This document shows, in pieces, positions 18,044 through 26,844 of a stretch of DNA of 64,000 nucleotides (position 1 is the first letter of the stretch; every line of letters begins with the position of its first letter). Made by a program: the position numbers and the translations under genes. The DNA is from Pseudacidovorax sp. (GTDB lineage Bacteria > Pseudomonadota > Gammaproteobacteria > Burkholderiales > Burkholderiaceae_C). The stretch is from assembly GCF_017991995.1 (NCBI RefSeq), contig NZ_JAGOPN010000011.1, positions 1 to 64,000 on the forward strand, given 5' to 3'. The notes beneath the pieces are model-generated. The model searched no databases, had not been told where the DNA came from, and saw nothing but the letters and a program-made list of their open reading frames with translations.

Positions 18044-19164
18044 CGCGGCGCGGCCTCCGTCGAGCCGGACACGGTCACGACCGCGCCATCCAGGATCAGT
18101 GCGCCGCCGCGGGCCACGACGCGGCTGCCGGCCTCGACGCCCGACAGGATCTCCACCCGGTCATCCTGGCGGCGGCCCACGACGACCGCCTGGCGGAACA
18201 CCTTGCTGCCTTCGCCCAGCATGAGCACGTAGGTGCGGCCGTCGCGCGGCACCAGCGCCGACTCCGGCAACGTGGTCGCGGTGCTCTCGGGCAACTCGAT
18301 CCATCCGCGGGCGAACACGCCCGGGCGCACCTGCGCATGGGCGGGCAGGCTCACGTACACGGTGCCCCGTCCGCTGCCGCTGCCCAGCGTGGGCGCGAGC
18401 AGGCGCACCGTGCCGTCGACGCGGTCGCCGCCCGGCAGCAGGATCACCGCCCGCTGGCCTGGCCGCACCTGGGCCAGCGCGGTCGCGTCCAGCTCGGCCT
18501 GCCATTCCACACGGCCCTGGCGCATCAGGCGGAACAGCTCCGCCCCCGAACTCACCACGTTGCCCAGGACGCCGGCGCGGGACGAGACCACGCCATCGTC
18601 GGGCGCGGTGATCCGCGTGTAGCCCAGCCGCAGCCGGGCGCTGCCGAGGTCCGCCTGGGCCGAGGCCAGGGCCGCACGGGCGCTCGCCTCGGTCGACCGG
18701 TATTCGTCCAGCCGCTGGGGCGCCAGGGCACCCTCGACGCCCAGCGACGCCGCCCGCCGCAGGTCGGCCACCGCCTTGTCCAGCGCGGCCTGCGCCTGCG
18801 CGACCAGCGCCTCCTGCTTGCGCACATCGGCCTTGACCGACTCGTCGGCCAGCCGGGCCAGCACCTGGCCCTTGCGCACCGAGGCGCCCACCTCGACGGC
18901 CAGCTCGGCGATCCGTAGCCCGCCCGTCTCGGGGCTGACGATGATCTCCTGCCAGGCGGCCATGCTGCCGTCGGCCTGGATCCTCCGTGGCCAGCGCTCG
19001 CGGCCCGGGCTCACCACCTCCACCGTCAGCGCGCTGGCGGGCGGCTCCGAGCGTTCGGTGGCGCCATCGGCCCTCCTGGCGTGGATGAGTGCCAGGCCGG
19101 TGGCGGCCAGCAGGACGACGACGGCCGCGACGGCGGCGGCAGGGTTCAGGCGGCGTGGAATCAT
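18040..19164 (-). CDS. RND periplasmic adaptor (membrane fusion protein)
   Basis: 374 residues: an N-terminal membrane anchor or signal (about 8-28), biotinyl-lipoyl-like half-motifs (IIVSPETGGLRIAELAVEVGASVRKGQVLARL and the later ITAPDDGVVSSRAGVLGNVV), an alpha-hairpin between them (about 100-160), then beta-barrel and membrane-proximal domains. It bridges the permease and the outer-membrane channel. Both ends overlap neighbouring genes by 4 bases, so the ATG at 19164 is well supported. Confidence 0.93.
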   Translation of the reverse strand: MIPRRLNPAAAVAAVVVLLAATGLALIHARRADGATERSEPPASALTVEVVSPGRERWPRRIQADGSMAAWQEIIVSPETGGLRIAELAVEVGASVRKGQVLARLADESVKADVRKQEALVAQAQAALDKAVADLRRAASLGVEGALAPQRLDEYRSTEASARAALASAQADLGSARLRLGYTRITAPDDGVVSSRAGVLGNVVSSGAELFRLMRQGRVEWQAELDATALAQVRPGQRAVILLPGGDRVDGTVRLLAPTLGSGSGRGTVYVSLPAHAQVRPGVFARGWIELPESTATTLPESALVPRDGRTYVLMLGEGSKVFRQAVVVGRRQDDRVEILSGVEAGSRVVARGGALILDGAVVTVSGSTEAAPR

Positions 19165-20570
19165 GGTCGGGACAGCGGGGCGGATCGGATTGCGGGCGTG
19201 TCGTCCTGCCAGCCACCACCGATGGCCTTGTACAGGGCGATCCAGTACCGGACGTGGTCGCGCTCCAGCGCGGCCAGCGTGACCTGGGCATCGAGGGACT
19301 GGCGGCGGGCGTCCTCCAGCGTGAGCAGGGACTGCGTCCCGGCCCGCCACTCGGCCTCGGTGGCCAGGAAGTAGCGCTGGTACTGCAGCGCAGATTCGCG
19401 GGCCTGCGCCTCGCGCCGCTGCGTGCCGTCGAGCCGCACCAGGGCCTGCTCCACATCGGCCACCGCCTGCCGCACGCCCGAGCGCCACGCGGCGCTGGCG
19501 ACGAAGAAGGAGGCCCGGGCCGAGTCCACCCCGGCGCGGCCACTGCCGCCATCGAACAGCGGCAGCGACAGGGACGGGCCGAAGCTCCAGCTGGTGAGCG
19601 ACGGCGTGCCGCTCAAGGTGCCGCCGAGCGACACGCTGGGCAGCAGCGCGGCCTGCGCGACACCGATCTCCGCACTGGCCGCCGCCAGCTCGCGCTCCAG
19701 CGCGGCGACGTCGGGCCGCTGTCGCAGCACGTCCGCCGGCAGGGCCGGCACCGCCAGGGCCGCCGGCCGTGGCAGCGGCGATGCCGGATGGGCCAGCGCC
19801 GCACGCAGGGCCAGCTCGGCCAGGCCGGTGAGCTGGGTCAGCGTCTTGACCAGCAGTTCGCAGTCCTGCGTCTGGCCCAGCAGCGAACTGGCCGCCGAGG
19901 CCGCACTCGCCCGGGCGAGCGCCTCGTCCGCGGCCGAGTCCAGTCCTGCGCGCACCAGCGCGGCCGTGGCCCGCAGCGTCCGCCGGGTCGATTCGAGCTC
20001 CTGGCCATAGGCATCGGCCAGGAGCAGGCAGCCGCGGTACTGCACATAGGTGTCTGCCACCTCGGCCGCGAGCGAGATCCGCGCGTCGTGCCAGTCGTCC
20101 TGCCTGGCCTGGACGCGGGCCTGGGCAGCCTGCGTGCTGCGCCGGACTTTGCCGAAGAGGTCCAGCTCCCAGGACGCATCCAGGCTTGCCGTGCGTGTGA
20201 CCTGGCCGCTGCTGCCTTTCTCGCCGGCGCGCGTGGCGGCGTACTGCCCGGTCACCGACGGCCGCCCGCCCGCGCGGGCCGAGGCGAGCGTGGCGCGCGC
20301 CGCGTCGATGCGCGCCGCCGCGCTCTCCAGCGTCGGGCTGTCCTGCTCCGCCTGCCGCAGCAGCAGGCCGAGCGCGGGATCGTCGAAGCGCTGCCACCAC
20401 GCGTCGAGCGCAGCCACGCTGCCATCGTGCGGAACGGGCGCATGCCATTGGACGGGGGCGGGAGCGGGCGGCGGCGTGTAGTCCGGGCCGACCGCGCCGC
20501 AGCCGGCGAGCATGCCGGTGGCCAGCAGCGTGCCGAGGCGCGGGCGGGAAAGGATGGGAGCGCAGAACAT
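19161..20570 (-). CDS. RND outer-membrane channel lipoprotein, NodT family
   Basis: 469 residues of the TolC/OprM-type outer-membrane factor. A lipoprotein signal peptide ends in the lipobox LAGC (Cys about 24), followed by GAVGPDYTPPPAP, the usual NodT start. Two repeated helical halves contain the typical LDASWELDLFGKVRR and a QRPDVAALERELAAASAEIGVAQAALLPSVSLGG segment. First gene of the efflux operon; its promoter lies in the 128-base gap shared with the response regulator. Confidence 0.94.
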   Translation of the reverse strand: MFCAPILSRPRLGTLLATGMLAGCGAVGPDYTPPPAPAPVQWHAPVPHDGSVAALDAWWQRFDDPALGLLLRQAEQDSPTLESAAARIDAARATLASARAGGRPSVTGQYAATRAGEKGSSGQVTRTASLDASWELDLFGKVRRSTQAAQARVQARQDDWHDARISLAAEVADTYVQYRGCLLLADAYGQELESTRRTLRATAALVRAGLDSAADEALARASAASAASSLLGQTQDCELLVKTLTQLTGLAELALRAALAHPASPLPRPAALAVPALPADVLRQRPDVAALERELAAASAEIGVAQAALLPSVSLGGTLSGTPSLTSWSFGPSLSLPLFDGGSGRAGVDSARASFFVASAAWRSGVRQAVADVEQALVRLDGTQRREAQARESALQYQRYFLATEAEWRAGTQSLLTLEDARRQSLDAQVTLAALERDHVRYWIALYKAIGGGWQDDTPAIRSAPLSRP

Positions 20571-20584
20571 GGTGAATCCGTGGT

Positions 20585-20614
20585 CGTGCCGATGCTAGGG
20601 AGCGCTTCGGCACG
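20585..20614. promoter_or_regulatory. dyad in the efflux/two-component intergenic region
   Basis: CGTGCCGA (20585-20592) and TCGGCACG (20607-20614) are perfect reverse complements with a 14-base spacer. The dyad lies between the divergent efflux operon (start 20570) and the response regulator (start 20699). A GTTAAGG element follows at about 20629. Either could be a response-regulator site. Confidence 0.45.
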
Positions 20615-20698
20615 CGGACGCACGCGAGTGTTAAGGTAGGCAAAGCCGGCCGCCGCCACCGCGGCAGACGGCCGGCCCGCACCGATACTCGCGGGCCC

Positions 20699-21397
20699 AT
20701 GATCCCTGTACTGCTGATCGACGACGACCAGGTGCTGGCCTCGCTGCTGTCCCAATACATGCTGCGCGAAGGCTTCTCGGCGCATGCCGTGCACGACGGG
20801 GCCACCGGCGTGGCGGAGGCCACGAGCGGCCGCTATGCCGCCGTGGTGCTCGACATCATGATGCCGCGGCTGTCCGGCATCGATGCGCTGCGACGCATCC
20901 GCGAGCGCAGCAACGTGCCCGTGCTCATGCTCACCGCCAAGGGCGACAACGTGGACCGCGTCATCGGCCTGGACATGGGCGCCGACGACTATGTGCCCAA
21001 GCCCTGCACGCCGAGCGAACTGACGGCCCGCATCCGGGCCGTGCTGCGGCGTGCCGGCAGCCGGGAGGCCGGCGCGACCGCGGATGCACCGCCCGTGATC
21101 GAGGCCGGCCACCTGCGGCTGTGGCGTGCCGCGCGGCGCGCGCAGTGGAAGGGTTCGCCACTGGTGCTCACCGGCACCGAGTTCAGCCTGCTGGAGGCGC
21201 TGGCGCGCCGCGCGGGCCGGCTCGTGGGCAAGGAGGACATTTCGCTGCAGGTCTTCGGCAAGCCGCTGGCGCGCTTCGACCGGCGCATCGACGTGCACAT
21301 CAGCAGCATCCGGCAGAAGCTCGGCCTGCGCGGGGACGGAACGCACTGGATCCTGAGCGTGCGCGGCCAGGGCTACCAGCTGCTGGTGGACGAATGA
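20699..21397 (+). CDS. OmpR/CpxR-type response regulator
   Basis: 232 residues. The receiver domain (1-118) has the acidic triad DDD at 8-10, the phospho-acceptor Asp52 (VVLDIMMP) and Lys in YVPKPCTP. A winged-helix DNA-binding domain (about 130-230) ends RGQGYQLLVDE. It is translationally coupled to the sensor kinase by an ATGA overlap. Its divergent position next to the RND operon suggests that it controls efflux expression. Confidence 0.95.
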   Translation: MIPVLLIDDDQVLASLLSQYMLREGFSAHAVHDGATGVAEATSGRYAAVVLDIMMPRLSGIDALRRIRERSNVPVLMLTAKGDNVDRVIGLDMGADDYVPKPCTPSELTARIRAVLRRAGSREAGATADAPPVIEAGHLRLWRAARRAQWKGSPLVLTGTEFSLLEALARRAGRLVGKEDISLQVFGKPLARFDRRIDVHISSIRQKLGLRGDGTHWILSVRGQGYQLLVDE

Positions 21398-22449
21398 TGC
21401 GGGGCGCAGGCGTACTCCGGTCCCGGCTGTTCTACAAGGTCTTCCTGGCCTTGTGCTGCAGCATGCTGCTGTCGATCCTCGGGGCCTTCGCCTATATCCG
21501 CCTGACCGGGGGTGTGATTCCCTCGCCGCCCCCGGGTGAGCTGACGCTGGGGCGCGTGCCGATGGTCCCGATGGTCTCAGGTGTGCTGGCCTTTCTGGTG
21601 GTCGGCGGCGGGCTGGCCTGGTACATCCTGCGCCCATTGCGTCAGCTGCAGTGGGCACTGGGCGAGATCGCTCGCGGCAACATGGAGGTACGGCTCAAGC
21701 CCTTGCTCGGCCGGCGCTCCGACGAGATCGCCGAAGTGGCCGGGGACTTCGACCGCATGGTGGTGCAGCTCCGGCAACTCACCGAATCGCGCCAGCGCCT
21801 GCTGCACGATGTCTCGCACGAGCTGCGCTCGCCGCTGTCCCGCATGCAGGCCGCCATCGGTCTGATGCGCCAGGACGGCGCCAGCGTCCCACGCATGATC
21901 GACCGCATCCAGAAGGACAGCGAACGGCTGGACGTGCTGATCGAGGAACTGCTCACGCTGCACCGGCTGGAGGCGGCCGCGGGCACCGACGCGCGCCAGC
22001 GGGTGGACCTCATGGACCTGCTGCAGGCCATCGTCGAGGACGCCTCGCTGGAGGCCCAGGCCACCGGCCGCGGCGTCGGCCTGCACGCCGAGGGGCCCTT
22101 CGTGGCCGAGGTGGACGGCGAGCTGCTGTACCGCGCCTTCGAGAACATCATCCGCAATGCGGTGAAGTTCACCGCCGTCGGCACGCAGGTCGACGTGCAG
22201 GCCGAGCTGTCGCCCGGCCCGCAGGAATTCGTCCTGCGCGTGCGCGACCACGGCAGCGGCGTACCGCAGGCCAGCCTGGAGGCGATCTTCGAGCCCTTCG
22301 TGCGCCTGGAGAACGCCGAGCCCTTCCGCGGCGCAGGACTCGGGCTGTCCCTGGTGCGCCGCGTGGTCGTGCTGCACGGCGGCAGCATCGCGGCCAGCCT
22401 GCCGGTCGATGGCGGCCTGCTTGTGACGGTCAGGCTGCCGCTGCGCTGA
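21394..22449 (+). CDS. sensor histidine kinase with minimal periplasmic loop
   Basis: 351 residues: two transmembrane helices (about 12-34 and 61-79), a HAMP-like linker (80-130), a dimerisation domain with phospho-accepting His142 (DVSHELRSPLSRM), and an ATPase domain with N box (FENIIRNAVKF), G1 (DHGSGV) and G2 (GAGLGLSLV). The region between the helices is only about 25 residues, Pro/Gly-rich, so there is no folded periplasmic sensor. Detection is probably within the membrane or via a partner. Confidence 0.93.
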   Translation: MMRGAGVLRSRLFYKVFLALCCSMLLSILGAFAYIRLTGGVIPSPPPGELTLGRVPMVPMVSGVLAFLVVGGGLAWYILRPLRQLQWALGEIARGNMEVRLKPLLGRRSDEIAEVAGDFDRMVVQLRQLTESRQRLLHDVSHELRSPLSRMQAAIGLMRQDGASVPRMIDRIQKDSERLDVLIEELLTLHRLEAAAGTDARQRVDLMDLLQAIVEDASLEAQATGRGVGLHAEGPFVAEVDGELLYRAFENIIRNAVKFTAVGTQVDVQAELSPGPQEFVLRVRDHGSGVPQASLEAIFEPFVRLENAEPFRGAGLGLSLVRRVVVLHGGSIAASLPVDGGLLVTVRLPLR

Positions 22450-22458
22450 GGCCTGGCC

Positions 22459-23205
22459 TCAACGGCATTCCGGTGCCATCGCGTCGAGCGTGAGCGCGAT
22501 GCGCGCCACCAGGCGGTCGGAATAAGGCTTGGCGGGATGCAGCGGATCCGCCATCTCGTCCGGGCCGCGGGTGACGTCGCCCCAGCCGGCAAAGGCCGCG
22601 CCCGTTTCCGCGGCGACCTGCCGGATGGCCGCATCCGCGGCCGAGCGGCCCGGCATCGCCAGCGCGGGCCGCGAGAGCCCCGTCAGGACCACCTGCCGGC
22701 CCTCCTGCTGCGCCTGGCGCACCATCTGCCGCAACGGCGGCTGGACGGGCAGCCCCTGCGCCACGTCATTAATGCCATGGGCAATCACCACGAAGTGCGC
22801 CGTCCTCGGTTCGCTGGCAAAGCGGGCAGCCCGGGCCGTCGCAGTTTCGCCATTGGCGGTACGGTCTTCCACCCGGTAGCGTGGTCGCAGCCGCTGGAGC
22901 GTACGCGCTGGCGGCTCCGCGAGCCGCTGGTTGCCGCCATAACCGCCATGCAGGATCGAGTCGCCATAGAGAACCACGCTGCAACGATCGGCAGAGGCCG
23001 CGGGACGCTCGGGGGGCTCTGCGGAAGCCTTCGGTGAGGCGGGCGCGGCCGTGGCGCTGGGGGCAGGCGGCGGCGCAGGCGCGCCGGCCGGTGCGGCACA
23101 ACCCTGCAGGACCAGCAAGACGGCGGCCCATCCACCGCCAAGCACACGGCACGGGCGGGGTCCAGCGGGATCGGGGCAAGGCCATGGAAGGACAGGAGCG
23201 ACCAT
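22459..23205 (-). CDS. SGNH/GDSL-type hydrolase lipoprotein
   Basis: 248 residues. A signal peptide ends with lipobox-like VLQGC (Cys about 36), then an Ala/Pro-rich linker to about 70, then an SGNH hydrolase: block I YGDSILHGG with the nucleophile serine, block II glycine near NQRLAEPPA, block III AHGINDV with the asparagine, block V DPLHPAKPYS with the catalytic Asp-His. It should act on ester or acetyl groups outside the cytoplasm. Convergent with the sensor kinase gene; substrate unknown. Confidence 0.8.
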   Translation of the reverse strand: MVAPVLPWPCPDPAGPRPCRVLGGGWAAVLLVLQGCAAPAGAPAPPPAPSATAAPASPKASAEPPERPAASADRCSVVLYGDSILHGGYGGNQRLAEPPARTLQRLRPRYRVEDRTANGETATARAARFASEPRTAHFVVIAHGINDVAQGLPVQPPLRQMVRQAQQEGRQVVLTGLSRPALAMPGRSAADAAIRQVAAETGAAFAGWGDVTRGPDEMADPLHPAKPYSDRLVARIALTLDAMAPECR

Positions 23206-23313
23206 GCCCGACTCTGGCGCACCCGCGGCCCGGCCCCGGGGGTCTCTGGGTTAAGTTGTGCAAAGGCGGCAGAGGCGGCAAAGCCGCGACCTGTCTTCCG
23301 CCTGCCGGCCACC

Positions 23314-24426
23314 TCAATCGGGCAGATCGTCCAGCGTCGTCGGCTGCGCCACCGAGGTGCGATTGCCTGCCTCCCGATAAGCCGCCGCCGTCGCATACGC
23401 GATCCGACGTACGCGCATGATCGACCCGAGTGGCCGGTGCGCCGCCAGGCCGTGCCAGGGCGAGAAGGCCATGCCGTCGTCGATGGCCTTGACCCGCGCT
23501 TCGCTCCAGGCGTTCTGCGGCCCGGCCGTCACGCGGGCCACCGTCACGTAGGGACTACGGTCCTCCGGCCACTCGACCGTCGCGTCCTCGATGGGCATCG
23601 CGTCGAGGTCGGTGCACAGCTGCACCTGCAGCGCCCATGTGCCGCCCTGCGTCCGGAAGTGCTCTACAACGGCATCGCGGATGGCGTTGGGGCTGTCGCC
23701 CATGTCCAGCACCTGGTCCTTGAGCGCCCGCAGCTCCGGCGACACCGGCGTCAGGCGCAGCTTGGCCATGTATGTGCCGTACAGCATCGGCACCTGGGTG
23801 AAGAAAGTCTCGCCGAGCAGGTGCGTGAGCGGATGCGCACCCATGGACTTGAGCGCGCCGCTTTCTGCACCCACGGCCTCCAGCGTCTTCTCCACGCCGC
23901 GCAGGGCCGCCGAGAGCAGCTCCTTCGCCTTGGGCGCACGGTCGGTGGTGGCGGCCAGCAGCTTGAGGTTGCCCAGGAATTTCTTCGCATTGGGCGTGCG
24001 GAACACGGGCCCGTTGACCATGACGAAGTCCTGCGTCACCTCCCCCTCAGAGCCTTCCATGCGCTCGCCCGGCACGCCCACCAGCTTCAGCGCCACGCCG
24101 CGGGGCGTCGACACCTTGTCGCTCAGCAGGTCGCCCGGCGGCGTGGACAGGCGCATCACGGCCGGATAGCGCGCCGGCGTGGCGAACAGGCCCTGGGCGT
24201 ACCCGGGCGGCAGGCCCGACAGCACCTCGACCTCGGCACGAAGAAGCCCGTGCGACTTGGCGTGCACGCTCCGGTAGGCGTGACCTTCGTCGCGATGCAC
24301 CTTCTGCGCGATCGCGATCATGGTTTCGCCCAGCTCGCGTGCGGTCTGCAGCTCGTCGTCCTCGGTGTGCTCGAACTCGGGCCGGTAGGCCAGGGGCGCG
24401 ACGGCAGCGGGGGAGGGTGGGGTCAT
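23314..24426 (-). CDS. catalase-family (SrpA-like) heme protein
   Basis: 370 residues, shorter than a classic catalase (about 480 or more) and belonging to the minimal catalase-related group. The core pattern is visible: KVHRDEGHAYRSVHAKSHGLLRAEVEVL near the N-terminus (catalase HAKG-like histidine), RLSTPPGDLLSDKVSTPRGVALKLVG, DFVMVNGPVF and the C-terminal FSPWHGLAAHRPLGSIMRVRRIAY. The ATG overlaps the stop of the upstream YdeP-like gene by 4 bases, so the two are coupled. A peroxidase or peroxygenase role is plausible; true catalase activity is not established for this group. Confidence 0.85.
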   Translation of the reverse strand: MTPPSPAAVAPLAYRPEFEHTEDDELQTARELGETMIAIAQKVHRDEGHAYRSVHAKSHGLLRAEVEVLSGLPPGYAQGLFATPARYPAVMRLSTPPGDLLSDKVSTPRGVALKLVGVPGERMEGSEGEVTQDFVMVNGPVFRTPNAKKFLGNLKLLAATTDRAPKAKELLSAALRGVEKTLEAVGAESGALKSMGAHPLTHLLGETFFTQVPMLYGTYMAKLRLTPVSPELRALKDQVLDMGDSPNAIRDAVVEHFRTQGGTWALQVQLCTDLDAMPIEDATVEWPEDRSPYVTVARVTAGPQNAWSEARVKAIDDGMAFSPWHGLAAHRPLGSIMRVRRIAYATAAAYREAGNRTSVAQPTTLDDLPD

Positions 24427-26714
24427 GGGATGGCGTTCTCGGGTTGGACGAGGATGGGCACCGACTTGTAGGCCGGCACATGGCTGCCCTCCGCGTGGTG
24501 CCACAGCGGCACCAGCGGGTTGCATTCGGGGTAGTAGCCGGCCACGCAGCCTTCGGGAATGTCGTAGGCGCGCACGGTCAGGCCGCGCAGCTCACGCGGC
24601 ACACCGTCGTCGACGGCCGTGCGCACGTCGATGCGCTGGCCCGCCCGCAGGCCGTGGCGGGCGATGTCGGCCTCATTCATGAACAGCACATCGCGCGTAC
24701 CGCTCACATCGCGGAAGCGGTCGTCCAGGCTGTAGATGGTCGTGTTGAACTGGTCGTCGCTGCGCATCGTCATCAGGCGCAGCGTCTGCGGCGGGTGGCC
24801 CGGTGCATCGGGGTCGGCCACCAGCGAGCCCGGCACGATGAAGTTGGCCTTGCCGGTGGACGTTTTCCATTCCCTCTGACGCGCCGCATTGGGCTTGGGA
24901 AAGCCGCCGGGCTGCGCGAAACGGCTCTCGAAACCATGGAAGATCTGCGGATAGGTGGCCTCGATGGCGGCGCGTACCCGGGCGTAGTCCTCGCGCCACT
25001 CGGCCCAGGGCACCTGGGCGGCATCGCCCACGGCGGCCTGCGCCAGCGCGCTGACGATGGCCAGTTCCGAACGCAGGCGCTCATCGGCCGGCTCGGCCAC
25101 GCCTTGGGAGGCATGGATGAAGCCAGTCGAGTCCTCCATCGACACGCGCTGCTCGCGGCCCGCCTGCCGGTCGATCTCGATGCGGCCGATGCAGGGCAGC
25201 AGGTAGCTGGCCTCGCCGGGTACCAGGTGCGTGTGGTTGAGCTTGGTCGCCACATGCACGGTCAGCGCCAGCCGCGACCAAGCGGGTTCCAGCCGAGTGT
25301 TGTCGGGCACCGAGCGCAGCAGGTTTCCGCCCAGGCTGAGCATGGCGCGCACGCTGCCGTCCAGCATCCCCTGGCAGGCGCCCACCGTGTCCAGGCCCTT
25401 GTCGCGTGGCGGCTCGAAGGCGTACTGCCGGGCCAGCTGGTCCAGCGGCGCCAGCTCGGGCTTCTCGGTGATGCCCACAGTGCGCTGGCCCTGCACGTTG
25501 GAGTGGCCGCGCACCGGGCAGATGCCCGCGCCCGGCCGGCCGATGTGGCCACCCATCAGCAGCAGGTTGCACAGCATCTGCACGTTCTTCACGCCCAGGC
25601 GGTGCTGCGTCAGGCCCATGCCGTAGACCGCGATCACCGACTTGGCGCCGCCCACCACAGCCGCCACGCGCTCAAGTGCCGCGCGAGCCAGGCCCGATTC
25701 GCGCTCGATGTCTTCCCACGACTGCTGCGTCACCCAGGCCGCGAACTCATCGAAACCCCTCGTGTGCTCGACGATGAATTCCCGGTCCAGGCCCTGCCCG
25801 CCGGCCGCCGCGGCCGCCAGCAGCGCCTTGGCCACGCCGGTCAGGGCCGCCAGGTCGCCGCCCACCTTCACCTGCAGGTACTGGGTCGAAACGGTGGTCG
25901 AGGCCGGCGTGAGCATCTGCACCGGCGACTGCGGATCGATGAAACGCACCAGCCCCGATTCGCGCAGCGGGTTGAAGCTGATGATCGGCACCCCGCGGTC
26001 GCGCGCCTCCTTGATCGGATGCAGCATGCGCGGGCTGTTGACACCCGGGTTCTGGCCCACGAAGAGCAGGCAGTCCGCCTGCGCGAAATCCTCCAGGTGG
26101 ACCGTGCCGATGGGCACGCCGATGCTCTGCGGCAGCGCCACCGAGGTGCTCTCGTGGCACATGTTCGAACTGTCGGGCAGGTTGTTGTTGCCGTAGACGC
26201 GGGCGAACAGCTGCCAGGCATAGCTGGTTTCCAGCGAGGCGCGGCCCGAGGCGTAGAAGACGGCGGACCTCGGGTCCTCGGCGCGGAGGGCACGCAGCCG
26301 GGCCGCGATGTCCGCGATGGCCTCGTCCCAGCTCACCTCGACATAGCGGTCGGTCGCAAGGTCGTAACGCATCGGCGCCGTGAGCCGGCCACCGGCTTCG
26401 AGCTCATGGTCCGACCAGCCGCGCAGTTCGCTCACCGGATGGGCGTCGAAGAAGTCGGGCGACAGGCGGCGCGCGGTCAGTTCCCACGCCGTGGCCTTGG
26501 CGCCGTTCTCGCAGAACTCGGCCACCCGGGGTTCGGCCGGTTTGGCCCAGGCGCAGCTGACGCAGGCGAAGCCGTCGGTCTTGTTCTGCTGGAGCAGGGC
26601 GCGCGTGATCTGCGCCACATTGCCTTCCTCCAGCGTGTAGCGGGCCACGGCCTTGAGCGACTGCCAGCCGCCGGCGGCCATGGGTTCTTGGGAATCGGTG
26701 GAGCCTCGGGTCAT
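24423..26714 (-). CDS. YdeP/FdhF-family molybdopterin oxidoreductase
   Basis: About 763 residues of the FdhalphaC-related molybdopterin family. The N-terminal GGWQSLKAVARYTLEE and FACVSCAWAKP (a CxxC that cannot form the full formate dehydrogenase [4Fe-4S] site) match YdeP-like proteins. NMCHESTSVAL, PGVNSPRM and a C-terminal molydopterin-dinucleotide-binding domain (LRLMTMRSDDQFNTTIYS) follow. Family members are linked to acid or organic-compound stress; the reaction is unknown. The start at 26714 (MTRGSTD) is chosen; 26681 is possible. It is coupled to the catalase-like gene and follows a LysR gene on the same strand. Confidence 0.85.
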   Translation of the reverse strand: MTRGSTDSQEPMAAGGWQSLKAVARYTLEEGNVAQITRALLQQNKTDGFACVSCAWAKPAEPRVAEFCENGAKATAWELTARRLSPDFFDAHPVSELRGWSDHELEAGGRLTAPMRYDLATDRYVEVSWDEAIADIAARLRALRAEDPRSAVFYASGRASLETSYAWQLFARVYGNNNLPDSSNMCHESTSVALPQSIGVPIGTVHLEDFAQADCLLFVGQNPGVNSPRMLHPIKEARDRGVPIISFNPLRESGLVRFIDPQSPVQMLTPASTTVSTQYLQVKVGGDLAALTGVAKALLAAAAAGGQGLDREFIVEHTRGFDEFAAWVTQQSWEDIERESGLARAALERVAAVVGGAKSVIAVYGMGLTQHRLGVKNVQMLCNLLLMGGHIGRPGAGICPVRGHSNVQGQRTVGITEKPELAPLDQLARQYAFEPPRDKGLDTVGACQGMLDGSVRAMLSLGGNLLRSVPDNTRLEPAWSRLALTVHVATKLNHTHLVPGEASYLLPCIGRIEIDRQAGREQRVSMEDSTGFIHASQGVAEPADERLRSELAIVSALAQAAVGDAAQVPWAEWREDYARVRAAIEATYPQIFHGFESRFAQPGGFPKPNAARQREWKTSTGKANFIVPGSLVADPDAPGHPPQTLRLMTMRSDDQFNTTIYSLDDRFRDVSGTRDVLFMNEADIARHGLRAGQRIDVRTAVDDGVPRELRGLTVRAYDIPEGCVAGYYPECNPLVPLWHHAEGSHVPAYKSVPILVQPENAIP

Positions 26715-26844
26715 CCCGCGAGGGTCGGGCCGCGAGGCATATTGCGGGGTCGGCCCGGGCGCGCCGCCCGCGTAGGCGAACAGCCGGCCCACGTCATTCG
26801 CCGCGCCGACCGCACTCCCGCGGGTGTGGATCGTCAGGCTGTGT

